DNA of 64,000 nucleotides from Natronorubrum aibiense (GTDB lineage Archaea; Halobacteriota; Halobacteria; Halobacteriales; Natrialbaceae): positions 2,914,001 to 2,978,000 of the forward strand of contig NZ_CP045488.1 in the NCBI RefSeq assembly GCF_009392895.1, in the 5' to 3' direction. Below the pieces are notes generated by a model. It was not told where the DNA came from and did no database searches. It was given only the letters and a program-made list of their open reading frames with translations. A program made the translations under genes and the position numbers. Of the stretch, positions 8,727-17,976 are shown in pieces. Within the stretch, counting starts at the first letter, position 1. Each line of letters opens with the position of its first letter.

Positions 8727-10190
8727 ATGACACACGATTGTTCGTTTCTCGAGGCGCTCGACCTCGAGGACGACCAGTTCTCCGTCGCCGAGAGCCGACG
8801 CGACGCACACGCCGCCGACTGGGGTGCAGAACAGCGCGGTGAGGGCGTCCGGCCCGACGCGGTCGTCTGGCCCGAGTCCACGGCCGACGTGTCGGCCGTT
8901 CTCGCGGCAGCGACTGACCGCGGCGTTCCCGTCACGCCCTACGCGGCGGGAACCGGGCTCGAGGGAAACGCCGTCCCCGCCGACGGCGGGATCAGCCTCG
9001 ATCTGACCCGGATGGACGACGTCGTTGAGTACCGGCCCGACGACTTCCAGATCGACGTCGGCCCCGGGGTCATCGGCTCGGCCGTCGACGAGTACGTCGC
9101 CCCCGACGGCCTCTTTTTCCCGCCGCTGCCCTCGTCGGGCGATATCTCGACGATCGGCGGCATGATCGCCACCGACGCCAGCGGGATGACGACCGTCAGA
9201 TACGGCGAGGTCGCCGACTGGGTACTCGGCCTCGAGGCCGTGTTGGCCGACGGCACCGTCATCGAGACGGGCTCGCGAGCGATCAAGACCTCGAGTGGCT
9301 ACAATCTGACCGAGCTCATTGTCGGCAGCGAGGGCACGCTCGCGGTCGTCACCGAGGCGACGCTGGAACTCGCGGGGCGACCCGAGCAGATCCGCGGCGG
9401 GCGAGCCATCTTCGAGACGCTCGATGATGCCGCCGAAGCCGTTTTCGAGGCGGTGCGGACGGACGTCGACGTCGCCCGAATCGAACTCGTCGACGGGTTG
9501 AGCGCCCGGATGGCCAACGCGTATCTCGATGCCGACCTGCCGGACGCACCGATGGTCTTTCTCGAGTTCCACGCCAACCACGGCATCGACGAGGAGATCG
9601 CGCTCTGTCGAACGATCTTCGAGGACCACGACGTCGCCCGCTTCGAGATGAGCGACGACGACGCCGAGATGGATGCCCTCTGGCGAGCGCGCCGGGAACT
9701 GGCCTACGCGGTCGCCAGCTACGATCCCGACCTCGAGTCGCTCCATCCTGGCGACGTGACGGTGCCGATTAGCCAGTATCCCGAGATCGTCCACGAAACC
9801 AAGCGACTCGCCGCCGAAGCCGACCTGTTGGCCCCCTGTTTCGGTCATGCGGGCGACGGCAACCTCCACTACTCTGTCCTCGTCGACCCCGACGACGTGG
9901 CGATGGTCGAACGCGGCGAGGAGTTGTACGCCGCCATCGTCGAGCGAGCGATCGAAATGGGCGGGACGGCAACCGGCGAACACGGCGTCGGGCAGGGCAA
10001 ACGCGAGTATCTCGAGGCCGAACACGGTGCTGGCGCGGTCGAAACGATGCGCCGGATCAAACGTGCACTCGACCCGACGGGAACGCTGAATCCGGGGAAG
10101 GTCTTCCCCGAGACCGCGCGGGGTGAGCGGGTTCGTGAGGACAGCGCGCTCGAGGCGACGGAAACCGAACGTCCCCACAGCGACCGTTGA
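8727..10190 (+). CDS. FAD-binding oxidase, GlcD/D-lactate dehydrogenase type
   Basis: A 487-residue flavoprotein of the vanillyl-alcohol oxidase superfamily. The PCMH FAD domain spans about 40-215, with PYAAGTGLEGNAVP and PLPSSGDISTIGGMIATDASG typical of glycolate oxidase GlcD. The C-terminal FAD-oxidase domain follows, with CFGHAGDGNLHYSVLVDP near 372 and the closing GEHGVGQGKREYL and LDPTGTLNPGK motifs. It should oxidise a 2-hydroxyacid such as D-lactate or glycolate. ATG 8727 was chosen; the open frame continues 223 codons upstream but that part is an antisense shadow. No Fe-S partner gene (GlcF) is adjacent. Confidence 0.9.
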   Translation: MTHDCSFLEALDLEDDQFSVAESRRDAHAADWGAEQRGEGVRPDAVVWPESTADVSAVLAAATDRGVPVTPYAAGTGLEGNAVPADGGISLDLTRMDDVVEYRPDDFQIDVGPGVIGSAVDEYVAPDGLFFPPLPSSGDISTIGGMIATDASGMTTVRYGEVADWVLGLEAVLADGTVIETGSRAIKTSSGYNLTELIVGSEGTLAVVTEATLELAGRPEQIRGGRAIFETLDDAAEAVFEAVRTDVDVARIELVDGLSARMANAYLDADLPDAPMVFLEFHANHGIDEEIALCRTIFEDHDVARFEMSDDDAEMDALWRARRELAYAVASYDPDLESLHPGDVTVPISQYPEIVHETKRLAAEADLLAPCFGHAGDGNLHYSVLVDPDDVAMVERGEELYAAIVERAIEMGGTATGEHGVGQGKREYLEAEHGAGAVETMRRIKRALDPTGTLNPGKVFPETARGERVREDSALEATETERPHSDR

Positions 10191-10380
10191 AAGCGCCTTC
10201 GAGACGTAGCCGAAGTCTTCAGGTGGCAGCCGCTATCGGCGGCCACTCGTTCTATCGTCGGATTCGTACTGTCGGGTACGCGATGGGACGCAGTGACGGT
10301 CATACGGATTGCTGTCCCGATGTACCGCCGATTGCCGACCCGTTCTGGCGATCGGCGGTCAGTGACGACGGGAAACCGTA

Positions 10381-11331
10381 TCAGTGGCTCCGATCGCCGT
10401 CTCCGTGGAATTGCTTGAAGTTCTCGATGGTAATGGCAATCGCGTCCCGAGCCGGTACGTCATGGACCACATACGCCGTCGGATAGCGACCCGCTCTGGC
10501 GTACGTTTCGGGTTGCGCGATCTCTCGCCGATCGGTATCGGAATGCGACCGAAGGTATGCCCGGGTGAGCATCGGTTCGACAAACGTCAGCTCCGCAGTG
10601 CCGTCACCGTCCGGGTCGGAGGCTCCCCAGATGAGCGTGTTCGTGAACGGCCCATCGTTCATCTCGGGTACGGTTGGGTCGACCATGTGTTCGCCCATGT
10701 CGGTGATGACCCGCTCGTCTACGACTGGGTCTCGAGTGTATCCCTCGGGAACGTATCTGGCCGGGAGGTCGTACGTCGGCGCGGCCGGCCCGGAGATGGC
10801 GTCGACGGTTTCGACCGGCCACATGTGGAAGTGAACGTCGAAGTGTGGTTCCGTCCAGACGCCGTCCGGCGGGTGACCGGTCGGGTTCCAGTTCAGCCCG
10901 AGGAACGTAAACGGGGTCGTGTCCGTCTCGGGGAACTGAAGGAAAAACTCCAGAGACCACTTGTGATGGATGATCGCGGATGCACCGTTCGGGCCGTATT
11001 TGTCCGTGTAGACATCCTCGCCCGACTTCGCAAGCTCGTTGGCCGACGGGAGCCCCTCGAGTGCGGCCCGCTCCAGAAAGAGCCCGTAACACTCCGGAAG
11101 CCCCGATGGCGTCACCGTTGTGAACGGCTTCGCCTCACCGTTCCCGAGGGTGACGGGCTTTCCCCACACAGTCGTATCGGCCGGGGGAAATTCAGTGTCG
11201 GTGGCGGCACTCGTCAGCCTACTCGTTCCGATAGCCGTTCCGATCGTGGCCACGGCCCCAACGAACTGACGCCTCCCGACCGTGAACCGGTTGCGATCTG
11301 TTTTTCGCTCTCGGGTGTGCTCTCGTGTCAT
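10381..11331 (-). CDS. Tat-exported DUF5602 domain protein
   Basis: A 316-residue secreted protein. The start ATG at 11329-11331 gives an arginine-rich N-terminus and twin-arginine motif GRRQFVGAVATIGTAIG around residues 19-35. The mature part contains HHKWSLEFFLQFPE, a histidine-rich PHFDVHFHMWPVETVD near residue 180, MNDGPFTNTLIWGASDPD and TFVEPMLTRAYL, which I associate with DUF5602. The HFDVHFHMW histidines suggest metal binding, an inference only. A TATA-like element inside the longer in-frame extension (about 11387-11396) argues against a start at 11400. Haloarchaea export folded cofactor-bearing proteins by Tat. Confidence 0.78.
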   Translation of the reverse strand: MTREHTRERKTDRNRFTVGRRQFVGAVATIGTAIGTSRLTSAATDTEFPPADTTVWGKPVTLGNGEAKPFTTVTPSGLPECYGLFLERAALEGLPSANELAKSGEDVYTDKYGPNGASAIIHHKWSLEFFLQFPETDTTPFTFLGLNWNPTGHPPDGVWTEPHFDVHFHMWPVETVDAISGPAAPTYDLPARYVPEGYTRDPVVDERVITDMGEHMVDPTVPEMNDGPFTNTLIWGASDPDGDGTAELTFVEPMLTRAYLRSHSDTDRREIAQPETYARAGRYPTAYVVHDVPARDAIAITIENFKQFHGDGDRSH

Positions 11332-11635
11332 TGCTGAACGATCTCGAGTCTGCTCGAGACGGGAACGCTCTCGGCGAGCGGACGCCTCGTATAGACCCAC
11401 CAGTCAGTACGACACTGCACGTTATCGGTAGCTGATGGGATTCTAAGCGGTCGATGAACGGATATGCTCGCCATAGCGGATGGGGTATCCGTTACCACCT
11501 CGTGGGTTATCGTCCTATCGGATAGTTAACAGTAACTGACCGGTTTCGATGTCGCGCATGCAGCGACGGTCGATAGCGTCGATACCAACCGACTGTCCGT
11601 TTTCGCTGCCGGCGGCGACTACCGATCCGCTCGAG
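11332..11635. other. intergenic region, about 300 bp
   Basis: This space lies upstream of the minus-strand DUF5602 gene and downstream of the TPP-enzyme stop codon. It holds a plausible TATA element (GTCTATAC on the minus strand near 11388-11396) for the DUF5602 gene and the partial inverted sequence TATCCGTT/AACGGATA around 11459-11493. I see no coding frame with haloarchaeal codon bias. Confidence 0.4.
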
Positions 11636-13327
11636 TCAGTCGTGGACCAACACGTCGAGCACGTCGACGCCCTCACGTGCCAGCGCGCCCTCGAGCGCCC
11701 CCTCGATCTCGTCGGGCGTCTCGACGAGTTCGGCGCGAGCACCGTGGCTCTTTGCGTTCTGGACGAAGTCGACGGCTGGCTCGAAGTCGATCCCGGTGAA
11801 CGCGTAGTCGTCCTCCGCGCCGCCCATGAGTTTCAGCGTGTTGTCCTTCAGGATGCGGTAGTTACGGTTGTCCGAGATGACGACCGTGAGGTCGGCGTCG
11901 TGACGAGCCGCGCTGTAGATCGCGTGGGGGTAGTAGAGATAGGAGCCGTCGCCGATGAAGCCGACGACGTCGCGCGGGTCGTCGCGCTGGCCTTCGGCGA
12001 TGGCTGCACCCACGGACGCGGGGAGCCCGTAGCCGAGGCCGCCGCCCTTGTTCGAGATGTACTGCTCGGGCGCGAGGTCCCAGCGGGCGAGCATCGCATA
12101 CTTCGAGGTGATCCCCTCGTCGACGACGTACGCGTCGCCGGCCACGCGCTCCATCGCGTCGACGAGTTCGGCTTTCGAGGCTCGGGGGTCGTCTTCGGCG
12201 TCACCCGTCCCCATCCCGGCTAGCTTCGGTGCGACCATCTCCTTGACCCCTGCCACGTGCTCGAGGCGTTCCTCGACGGTCGCGTCGGAAATGCGTTCTC
12301 GGACGCGCTCGAGCAGCCCTTGGAGGATCAAGCCGGGATCACCCACGATGGCTGCGTCGGCGGGCTGGTTCTTGCCGACTTGCCAGTCGTCGTCGCTGAG
12401 ATGGATACAGGTCGTCTCTGAGTCAACCAGCGCTTCCTCATGGCGCGTCAGCGTCGTGTTGGTCGAACAACCGGCGAAGACGACCGTGTCGGTGTCGAGC
12501 AACATCCGGGCGAGGTCTTCGTTCGGCGGGATGTAGGAGACCCACTGGTCGTGGTCGGTCGGGAAGTCCACCTCGGAAGCGAGGATCTCGCCGTGGACGC
12601 GAGCGCCGGTCGCCTCCGCGAGGTCGACTGCCGCGGTGACGGAATCTGCGCCCGACCGCGCGACGTGGTCACCGACGACCAGCACCGGGTTCTCGGCCTC
12701 GGCCAGCAGATCGGCGGCACGCTCGAGTTGGGCTGGATCGCCGCCGCCGGCGTTCGGAATCGGGCCGAGCCGTTCGGGCTCGGCGTCGGTTTCGGCCAGC
12801 ATGACGTCGAGCGGGAGGCCGAGGAAGACGGGCCCGGTCGGCGGCGTCATCGCGACGCGAAACGCCCGCCGGAGCATCGTCGGCAACGCGGCGACGTCCA
12901 ACACCTCGTCGGACCACTTGCAGAACTGCTCGGCCATCCCGGCGAGCTCGCCGCTCAGAATCGGTTCTTCGTGGCGGAAGTCGGTGCTGTGGTTGCCCGC
13001 GGTGACGACCAGCGGCGCGCCGGTGACTTTGGCAGCGTAGAGGTTGCCGAGGCCGTGGGCCAGCCCCGGCGCGATGTGGAGGTTTACCACCCCGACGGGC
13101 GTGATCGAGTTGTCGTGGTGGGCATGATACCGTCGCGTCTGGGCGTAGCCCGAGGCCGTCCCGACCGCGATGTCCTCGTGGAGTCCCAGTACGTACTCGA
13201 GGCCGCTCGTGCCGATCGATTCGATGATCGGCAGCTCCGTCGTCCCCGGATTGCCGAAGACGTAGTCGACGCCGTAGGACTCGAGTGCATCAGTGAAGAG
13301 ATCAGCGCCGGTGTACTCTGCTGTCAT
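11636..13327 (-). CDS. thiamine-pyrophosphate enzyme, benzoylformate decarboxylase/acetolactate synthase-like
   Basis: A 563-residue TPP-dependent enzyme with the three POX-type domains. The N-terminal PYR domain has DYVFGNPGTTELP and the catalytic glutamate in GLHEDIAVGTASGYA near 50. A central Rossmann-like domain covers roughly 190-350. The C-terminal PP domain has SNKGGGLGYGLPASVGAA and the TPP/Mg motif GFIGDGSYLYY followed by SDNRNYRILK. Such proteins decarboxylate 2-oxoacids. The NPGTTELP stretch resembles benzoylformate decarboxylase, but the true substrate is unknown. There is no small regulatory subunit nearby, so biosynthetic acetolactate synthase is unlikely. It diverges from the UbiA gene. 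Confidence 0.85.
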   Translation of the reverse strand: MTAEYTGADLFTDALESYGVDYVFGNPGTTELPIIESIGTSGLEYVLGLHEDIAVGTASGYAQTRRYHAHHDNSITPVGVVNLHIAPGLAHGLGNLYAAKVTGAPLVVTAGNHSTDFRHEEPILSGELAGMAEQFCKWSDEVLDVAALPTMLRRAFRVAMTPPTGPVFLGLPLDVMLAETDAEPERLGPIPNAGGGDPAQLERAADLLAEAENPVLVVGDHVARSGADSVTAAVDLAEATGARVHGEILASEVDFPTDHDQWVSYIPPNEDLARMLLDTDTVVFAGCSTNTTLTRHEEALVDSETTCIHLSDDDWQVGKNQPADAAIVGDPGLILQGLLERVRERISDATVEERLEHVAGVKEMVAPKLAGMGTGDAEDDPRASKAELVDAMERVAGDAYVVDEGITSKYAMLARWDLAPEQYISNKGGGLGYGLPASVGAAIAEGQRDDPRDVVGFIGDGSYLYYPHAIYSAARHDADLTVVISDNRNYRILKDNTLKLMGGAEDDYAFTGIDFEPAVDFVQNAKSHGARAELVETPDEIEGALEGALAREGVDVLDVLVHD

Positions 13328-13456
13328 GGCTGTCTGTGGTACGTGACCTCACATCAACCTGTGCGTTTCGGAAGGGGATCCGTCTCGTCAACTGCCGGTT
13401 GCACCGACTGCCGGGCCGGGTGGGGTATTATATCTCAGTTCGTTGTCGCTCGAGGC

Positions 13457-14317
13457 ATGGCCCTCGCGAGAGCCGACCGCGGTGTCGACGCGACCGCGCG
13501 GGCGTTCTGGTCGCAGGTGCATCCCGTGTTCATGACGCCGCCGCTTGCAGCCTCGCTGTTCGGGGCGATTCTGGCGGGGCGCCTCGAGGCGACGCTCGCA
13601 GTGGTCCACGTCGTCGCGATGTTCGCAGCGGTCTACACCGCCCACGTCAAAGACGGCTACGTCGATTTTTACGTCCGCGGCGAGGACGACGACCACCCGC
13701 TGACCGAACGCGGCTGTCGGGTTGCACTCGTACTTTCGACAGCAACCGTTGCCCTGTGTTGTCTCCTCCTGTTCGTCTTCGTCGACTGGGTCGCAGCCGC
13801 GCTGGTGCTGCCGACGTGGGTGATCGCCTACCACCACGCCCCCCAACTCGATATGCACCCCGTGACGGCGACGGTGGGTTACCCGCTTGGCATCGCGCTC
13901 TCGCTCGTCGGCGGGTTCTACGTTCAGGCCGAGACGATCACCGCCGTTCCGCTCGGCTTTGCGCTCGTTTTTCTCGTGCTCCTCTCAGGGATCAAAGTCA
14001 TCGACGACGCACAGGATTACGACTACGACCGCTCGATCGAGAAGCGAACCGTCGCCGTGCTAGTCGGGCCCCGACGCGCGCACACGATCGCCTACGGGAT
14101 GATGGGGGCTGCGTTGCTCACCGTCGTCGCCCTCGCGCTCGCTCGAGTCTTTCCCCCGACAGCGATGCTCGCGGCGCTCGCCTTTGCCGCAGTCGGGACT
14201 ATCGCCCGGCGAGCCACGCCCGAAATCGCGACGATGTTGCTCATCCGCGGCTCGTACGTGTTTCTGGCCGTTCTCGTCGCCGCAGTCTGGTTCGAGCCGC
14301 TGGCTCCACTCATCTGA
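13457..14317 (+). CDS. UbiA-family prenyltransferase
   Basis: A 286-residue integral membrane protein with about eight hydrophobic segments. The second aspartate-rich motif is clear (KVIDDAQDYDYDRSIEKRT near 180). The first is a variant (HVKDGYVDFYVRGEDDD near 60), replacing the canonical NDxxDxxxD. Family members attach an isoprenoid chain to an acceptor, for example in menaquinone, digeranylgeranylglyceryl phosphate or heme A synthesis; the altered first motif leaves the acceptor open. ATG 13457 was chosen because hydrophobic sequence begins soon after. The open frame upstream is a shadow of the TPP gene. Confidence 0.85.
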   Translation: MALARADRGVDATARAFWSQVHPVFMTPPLAASLFGAILAGRLEATLAVVHVVAMFAAVYTAHVKDGYVDFYVRGEDDDHPLTERGCRVALVLSTATVALCCLLLFVFVDWVAAALVLPTWVIAYHHAPQLDMHPVTATVGYPLGIALSLVGGFYVQAETITAVPLGFALVFLVLLSGIKVIDDAQDYDYDRSIEKRTVAVLVGPRRAHTIAYGMMGAALLTVVALALARVFPPTAMLAALAFAAVGTIARRATPEIATMLLIRGSYVFLAVLVAAVWFEPLAPLI

Positions 14318-14477
14318 AACGCTCACTACGGATACGAACTGAGCGGCGGAATCTGTTCGTTGAGCCGTGTCGCATATACAGCACACTAGCGCGCTCTATT
14401 CTTGAACGGAGGCTATTTAAGAATCACAGATAATGAAGGGGGAGATGTTTTTCAGTGGCGATGTTGATCGAATACTG

Positions 14478-14903
14478 ATGGGTTTCCCCGAGATAGATTC
14501 GGCCGTTTTCTTTGGTTCGATTACGATGGTAACGTGGGGAATCTGGGTCGTCTTGGGCAACGCGGCGTCGGAGTCCATCGACCCGAGGACGGCCGCCGCA
14601 ATTTCCTATCTGGTTGCGGGACCCCTTGCGCTCGTATTCATTATCGTTTCAGACGCATCGCTCACCATTACTGCGAGAGGAGGGCTGCTCGCTGGCACGG
14701 CCGGATTGTTCACCGGAATCGGTCTTATTTCGATGTACGTTGGCCTCTCCGGAGGGTCAACGACAATCGTCTCTACTCTCGGTGCGATGTACTTCGTCGT
14801 CGCAGCCATCATCGGTATGGTCGTCCTCGGAGACGAAGTTACGATAACGAGGCTTGCCGGGATCGCGTTCGCAGTTCTTGGGGTCGTCTTGGTTACCCGA
14901 TAG
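14478..14903 (+). CDS. EamA-type single-domain membrane transporter
   Basis: A 141-residue membrane protein with about five hydrophobic segments, equal to one EamA repeat. Visible features are GSITMVTWGIWVVLGN at the start, ISYLVAGPLALV, GGSTTIVSTLGAMYFV and the typical ending LGDEVTITRLAGIAFAVLGVVLV. Single-repeat EamA proteins must dimerise; substrates are unknown small metabolites. An upstream ATG at 14433 is in frame, but a TATA-like CTATTTAAG element centred near 14416 would start transcription after it, so 14478 is preferred. Its codons are less GC-rich than those of neighbouring genes, a possible sign of transfer. Confidence 0.75.
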   Translation: MGFPEIDSAVFFGSITMVTWGIWVVLGNAASESIDPRTAAAISYLVAGPLALVFIIVSDASLTITARGGLLAGTAGLFTGIGLISMYVGLSGGSTTIVSTLGAMYFVVAAIIGMVVLGDEVTITRLAGIAFAVLGVVLVTR

Positions 14904-15072
14904 AGCAGCCCCACATAACTGTTGGGTATGGAACACGACTATCGAAAAACGCGAGACGAGGCGAATCTGTCTTGATAGAGTAGATTCCAATCTACAGCGT
15001 TCCATCGTTTCTTGTACTAATCACCGCGCGAGACTAAAACGCAAATAGAAGTAGTGGTTTGTGTGAAAGGTC

Positions 15073-16251
15073 TCAATTAGTACTCACGATCTTGATTACG
15101 TCACCTTCCTCGAGTTCGTAACTGTCGCTGACCTCTCGGCTGGTCTTTGCGTTGATGGCATGGAGGTAGCCGTCGCCGATGTCGGAGTGGACGGCGTAGG
15201 CGAGATCGACTGGTGTCGAGCCGTCGGGCAGGAGGAAGGCGTCGGGAAGAACGTTGCCGCTGCCGTCGGACCACTTCGAGGCGTCCTCGACCGGATAGGC
15301 GGTGATGTGCTCGAGCAGATCGTAGACGGCGTAATCGAGCGCCGACTGAACGCCGGTGCCGTCCCACTCGGCCATCGTCTCGGCGAGTCCCTCAAGAGCC
15401 TCGCGCTGGGCGTCGGTGACGTCGTCGCCGATCTCGAGGCTCTCGTCGCCGGGGTCGTAGTCGACGAGGCCGTTGTCCGCGGCCCGGCGGAGTGCGAGTT
15501 CGCCCTCTGCGGTGGTCGGGATCACGGGTTTGTCGAGCTCGAGCAGTTTCTCGACGTTTTCCTGTGGCGCGACGTCGATCTTGTTCGCCGCGACGACGAT
15601 CGGTTTGGTGCGCTGGCGGACGTCGCGGGCGAGCGCCTCGCGGTGGTGGTCTTCCCACTGGATGGGGTCGTCGGGGTAGTCGAGGTCCCGCAAGACGATG
15701 GCGATCTGGGTCGGCGAGGCACCGAAGCCAGAGAGCATGTCTGCGAGCGCGTCGTCGATGTCGAAATCAGGCGATCGGGATTTTCGTTCGATGGACTCCC
15801 AGTTGCGCTCGACGATGCCGGCCAGCCAAAGGTCCATCTCCTCTTCGACGAAGTCGATGTCCTCGAGCGGGTCGTGCTCGCCGACGTCGACCGGTTCGCC
15901 CTTCTCGTTGGTGCCGCCGGAGGCGTCGATGACGTTGACGATCACGTCCGCGTTCGTGAGTTCGTCCAAGAACTGGTTGCCGAGCCCCTTCCCCTCGTGA
16001 GCGCCGGGGACGAGTCCCGCGACGTCTAACAGTTCGATCGGGACGTAGCGCTTGCCGTCCTCGCAGTTGTCGGCGTTACAGCGCTCGTCGCGCTCGAGAC
16101 ACGGACACTCGGTCCGGACGTAGCTGACGCCTCGGTTGGCGTCGATGGTGGTAAAGGGGTAGTTGGCGACGTCGACCTCCGCCATCGTCGCCGCAGTGTA
16201 GAACGTGGACTTGCCGGCGTTTGGCTTTCCGGCAAGCGCGATCGAAAGCAT
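15073..16251 (-). CDS. redox-regulated NTPase, YchF/OBG family
   Basis: A 392-residue TRAFAC P-loop NTPase. The G1 motif GKPNAGKS begins at residue 8, the switch region and G3 are represented by DVAGLVPGAHEGKGLGNQFL near 85, and the G4-like motif is AANKIDVA near 210 in place of NKxD plus SAK. An inserted cysteine-rich segment (ECPCLERDERCNADNCEDG, about 49-67) may bind metal. The C-terminus is a TGS domain ending ELEEGDVIKIVSTN. The protein probably binds ribosomes or RNA. ATG 16251 is preferred over 16266 because the strand MLSIALAGK starts the G-domain fold. Confidence 0.88.
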   Translation of the reverse strand: MLSIALAGKPNAGKSTFYTAATMAEVDVANYPFTTIDANRGVSYVRTECPCLERDERCNADNCEDGKRYVPIELLDVAGLVPGAHEGKGLGNQFLDELTNADVIVNVIDASGGTNEKGEPVDVGEHDPLEDIDFVEEEMDLWLAGIVERNWESIERKSRSPDFDIDDALADMLSGFGASPTQIAIVLRDLDYPDDPIQWEDHHREALARDVRQRTKPIVVAANKIDVAPQENVEKLLELDKPVIPTTAEGELALRRAADNGLVDYDPGDESLEIGDDVTDAQREALEGLAETMAEWDGTGVQSALDYAVYDLLEHITAYPVEDASKWSDGSGNVLPDAFLLPDGSTPVDLAYAVHSDIGDGYLHAINAKTSREVSDSYELEEGDVIKIVSTN

Positions 16252-16455
16252 GCCTTCCCGTAGCATCGTCCGTTCAAATTGTCTTTCGATTCCAGCGCTG
16301 GATTACGCGTGGAAATCGGGAAATGACGGCAAAAACGGCGGGAGTCCTGCGTCGCAAACGGGACTGGGAGTCTCGAGAAGCCGAGGTACGTGGAGCCCGT
16401 GCGTTCGCTCATCGGCCGCGGTCGCGGTCGAACCAGTAACGCGAGCGGAGCGTGG

Positions 16456-17187
16456 CTACAGTTCCAGCGCCATCATCACCTCGTCGACGTACCGGCCATC
16501 GAGTTTGTAGTGGTCCTCCCGGATCGCCTCGATCTCCCAGTCGTGGTCCTCGAGGAACGCGATCGCGTCGTCGTTGCTCGAGGGAACGCTCTGGTAGACG
16601 CGCTCGTAGCCGTTCGCACCGGCCCACTCGAGGCCCCGTGAGAGGAGATGGGAGCCGATCCCGTGCCCGCGGTACTCCTCGATGACGCCGACGGTGAGTT
16701 CGGCGGTGTGTGACAGTTTCTCGAGTTCTGGGGCGTGGATATGGACCCATCCGACGACCTCATCGTCGACGGTGGCGACGAAAAACATCCGCGACTCGAG
16801 TTCGTTGTGCCGGAGCAGGGCCTCTTGGTGGTCGATCTCGTCGGCGACGCTTTCGGCCTCGATGTAGGTCTTCTCTTCGGCGACCTGCCGAATCGCGCCG
16901 ATGATCCCCGTCAGGTCTTCCTGTCTGGCCGGCCGGATGTGGAACTCGAGGTCGTCGGCGACGTACTCCTCTTCGGCCCCCGCATCGATCGTCACCCGAA
17001 GTGTCCCGTCGGCTTCCTCGAGTCGCCCGTCGCGTTTGAGGATCGCAACATGGTGTCGGAACGCACCCGGTTCGATACCGAGGTGCCGGCGCGTGTCGTC
17101 CGGATCCACCGCCCCGTGGCGCTCGACGTACTCGTAGATCTGTTTTCGGTCGTCGTGACCGAATTCGAGCGGTTGACTAGACGCCAT
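16456..17187 (-). CDS. HTH-GNAT fusion acetyltransferase
   Basis: A 243-residue fusion. Residues 1-75 form a winged helix (KQIYEYVERHGAVDPDDTRRHLGIEPGAF region), suggesting DNA or regulator binding. Residues 85-243 are a GNAT N-acetyltransferase domain with the acetyl-CoA-binding core ELTVGVIEEYRGHGIGSHLL near 165 and GYERVYQSVPSSND near 200. Such proteins acetylate amines or protein N-termini; the HTH suggests the substrate may be regulatory. A TATA element (TTAAGTAT on the minus strand, 17209-17216) is 26 bases from ATG 17187, so the mRNA is probably leaderless and the longer reading frame upstream is not used. Confidence 0.85.
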   Translation of the reverse strand: MASSQPLEFGHDDRKQIYEYVERHGAVDPDDTRRHLGIEPGAFRHHVAILKRDGRLEEADGTLRVTIDAGAEEEYVADDLEFHIRPARQEDLTGIIGAIRQVAEEKTYIEAESVADEIDHQEALLRHNELESRMFFVATVDDEVVGWVHIHAPELEKLSHTAELTVGVIEEYRGHGIGSHLLSRGLEWAGANGYERVYQSVPSSNDDAIAFLEDHDWEIEAIREDHYKLDGRYVDEVMMALEL

Positions 17188-17495
17188 GGTCGGTGATACC
17201 ACAACACAATACTTAATCCTTGGCTGGCCGCGTTCGACCGCTCTTGGCAGTCGCACCGCCACAACAGACCAGTGTGTTCGAGCCGCGCTCTCTATTCAGA
17301 CGTGAACGCGCTCACGGCGGGCCGACGACGGGGGCTCGAGGCCGATGGCGGCGACCTGTCGGCTCGGGTTCGGTCGCTCGTACTTAATATCTACACAGGT
17401 GAATCCGGATCGACTTTCAGTTCTGGTTCGTCCTTTCGAACGCGCGAGATGGCAGCACAGAATTGGGAAACTCGGTGTCTCGCTTCCGTCGTCCA
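17188..17495. other. divergent intergenic region, about 300 bp
   Basis: This is the space between the minus-strand HTH-GNAT gene and the plus-strand HExxH membrane protein. It holds the GNAT TATA box, and on the plus strand an AT-rich CTTAATAT (about 17382-17389) that could serve the HExxH gene with a long leader. No coding frame is convincing. Confidence 0.4.
17209..17216 (-). promoter_or_regulatory. TATA element of the HTH-GNAT gene
   Basis: TTAAGTAT on the minus strand is centred 25-26 bases upstream of the ATG at 17187, the spacing expected for transcription beginning at or next to the start codon. Confidence 0.55.
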
Positions 17496-17948
17496 ATGAG
17501 TGGAACTGTGGTGGTTGCTGGCGGTCTGCTCGTCTGTACGGTCCTCCTCGGATTGGTCGCTCACGAGTGTACGCACGCGCTGGTCTTGGGTCTCGCCCGC
17601 GTCGAGTACACCGTGACCTTCGCCCCCGAACGGACTGACGGCATCATCGGACTCGTGACGAGTTGTCCGTGGGCCGTCGTCCAGCCGCACCCGACTGGCC
17701 GGGAGTCGGCTACGGTCCTCCGAATTGCTGCACTCGCGCCGCTGGTCCTCGCGATTCCCGTCTTCGGGCTGGGAGTCAGTGGCCACCTGTCGGTCGAGTC
17801 GCCGCTCGCAACGGCGGTCGGGATCGGCTGGCTCGCCTGTGCGATCCCCAGCCCGCAGGACTTTTCGGTCGCGTTCTACGCCCATCGAGCGCTCGAGGCC
17901 GTCCCTACCAATAGCAACACGGCGACACCCGTTTCCCGCGCCGATTGA
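17496..17948 (+). CDS. small membrane protein with HExxH motif, putative metalloprotease-like
   Basis: A 150-residue membrane protein. An N-terminal hydrophobic helix leads into GLVAHECTHALVLGLARVEY, which contains a zinc-protease signature HECTH at about residues 23-27. Two further hydrophobic segments follow at roughly 72-90 and 103-120 (ATAVGIGWLACAIPSPQDF). A membrane-embedded HExxH near the N-terminus recalls site-2 protease/M50-like and DUF3267 proteins, but the second metal-binding motif (NPDG/LDG) is not evident; SPQDF near 120 may play that role. Protease activity is a hypothesis. ATG 17496 was chosen over an upstream in-frame ATG at 17463. Confidence 0.65.
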   Translation: MSGTVVVAGGLLVCTVLLGLVAHECTHALVLGLARVEYTVTFAPERTDGIIGLVTSCPWAVVQPHPTGRESATVLRIAALAPLVLAIPVFGLGVSGHLSVESPLATAVGIGWLACAIPSPQDFSVAFYAHRALEAVPTNSNTATPVSRAD

Positions 17949-17976
17949 CGGTCGTCGCACCGTCGCCGTGGGCTTG

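Noticed and set aside
8502..10178. 558-codon minus-strand frame
   Set aside because: Antisense shadow of the FAD oxidase, with biased composition and no motifs.
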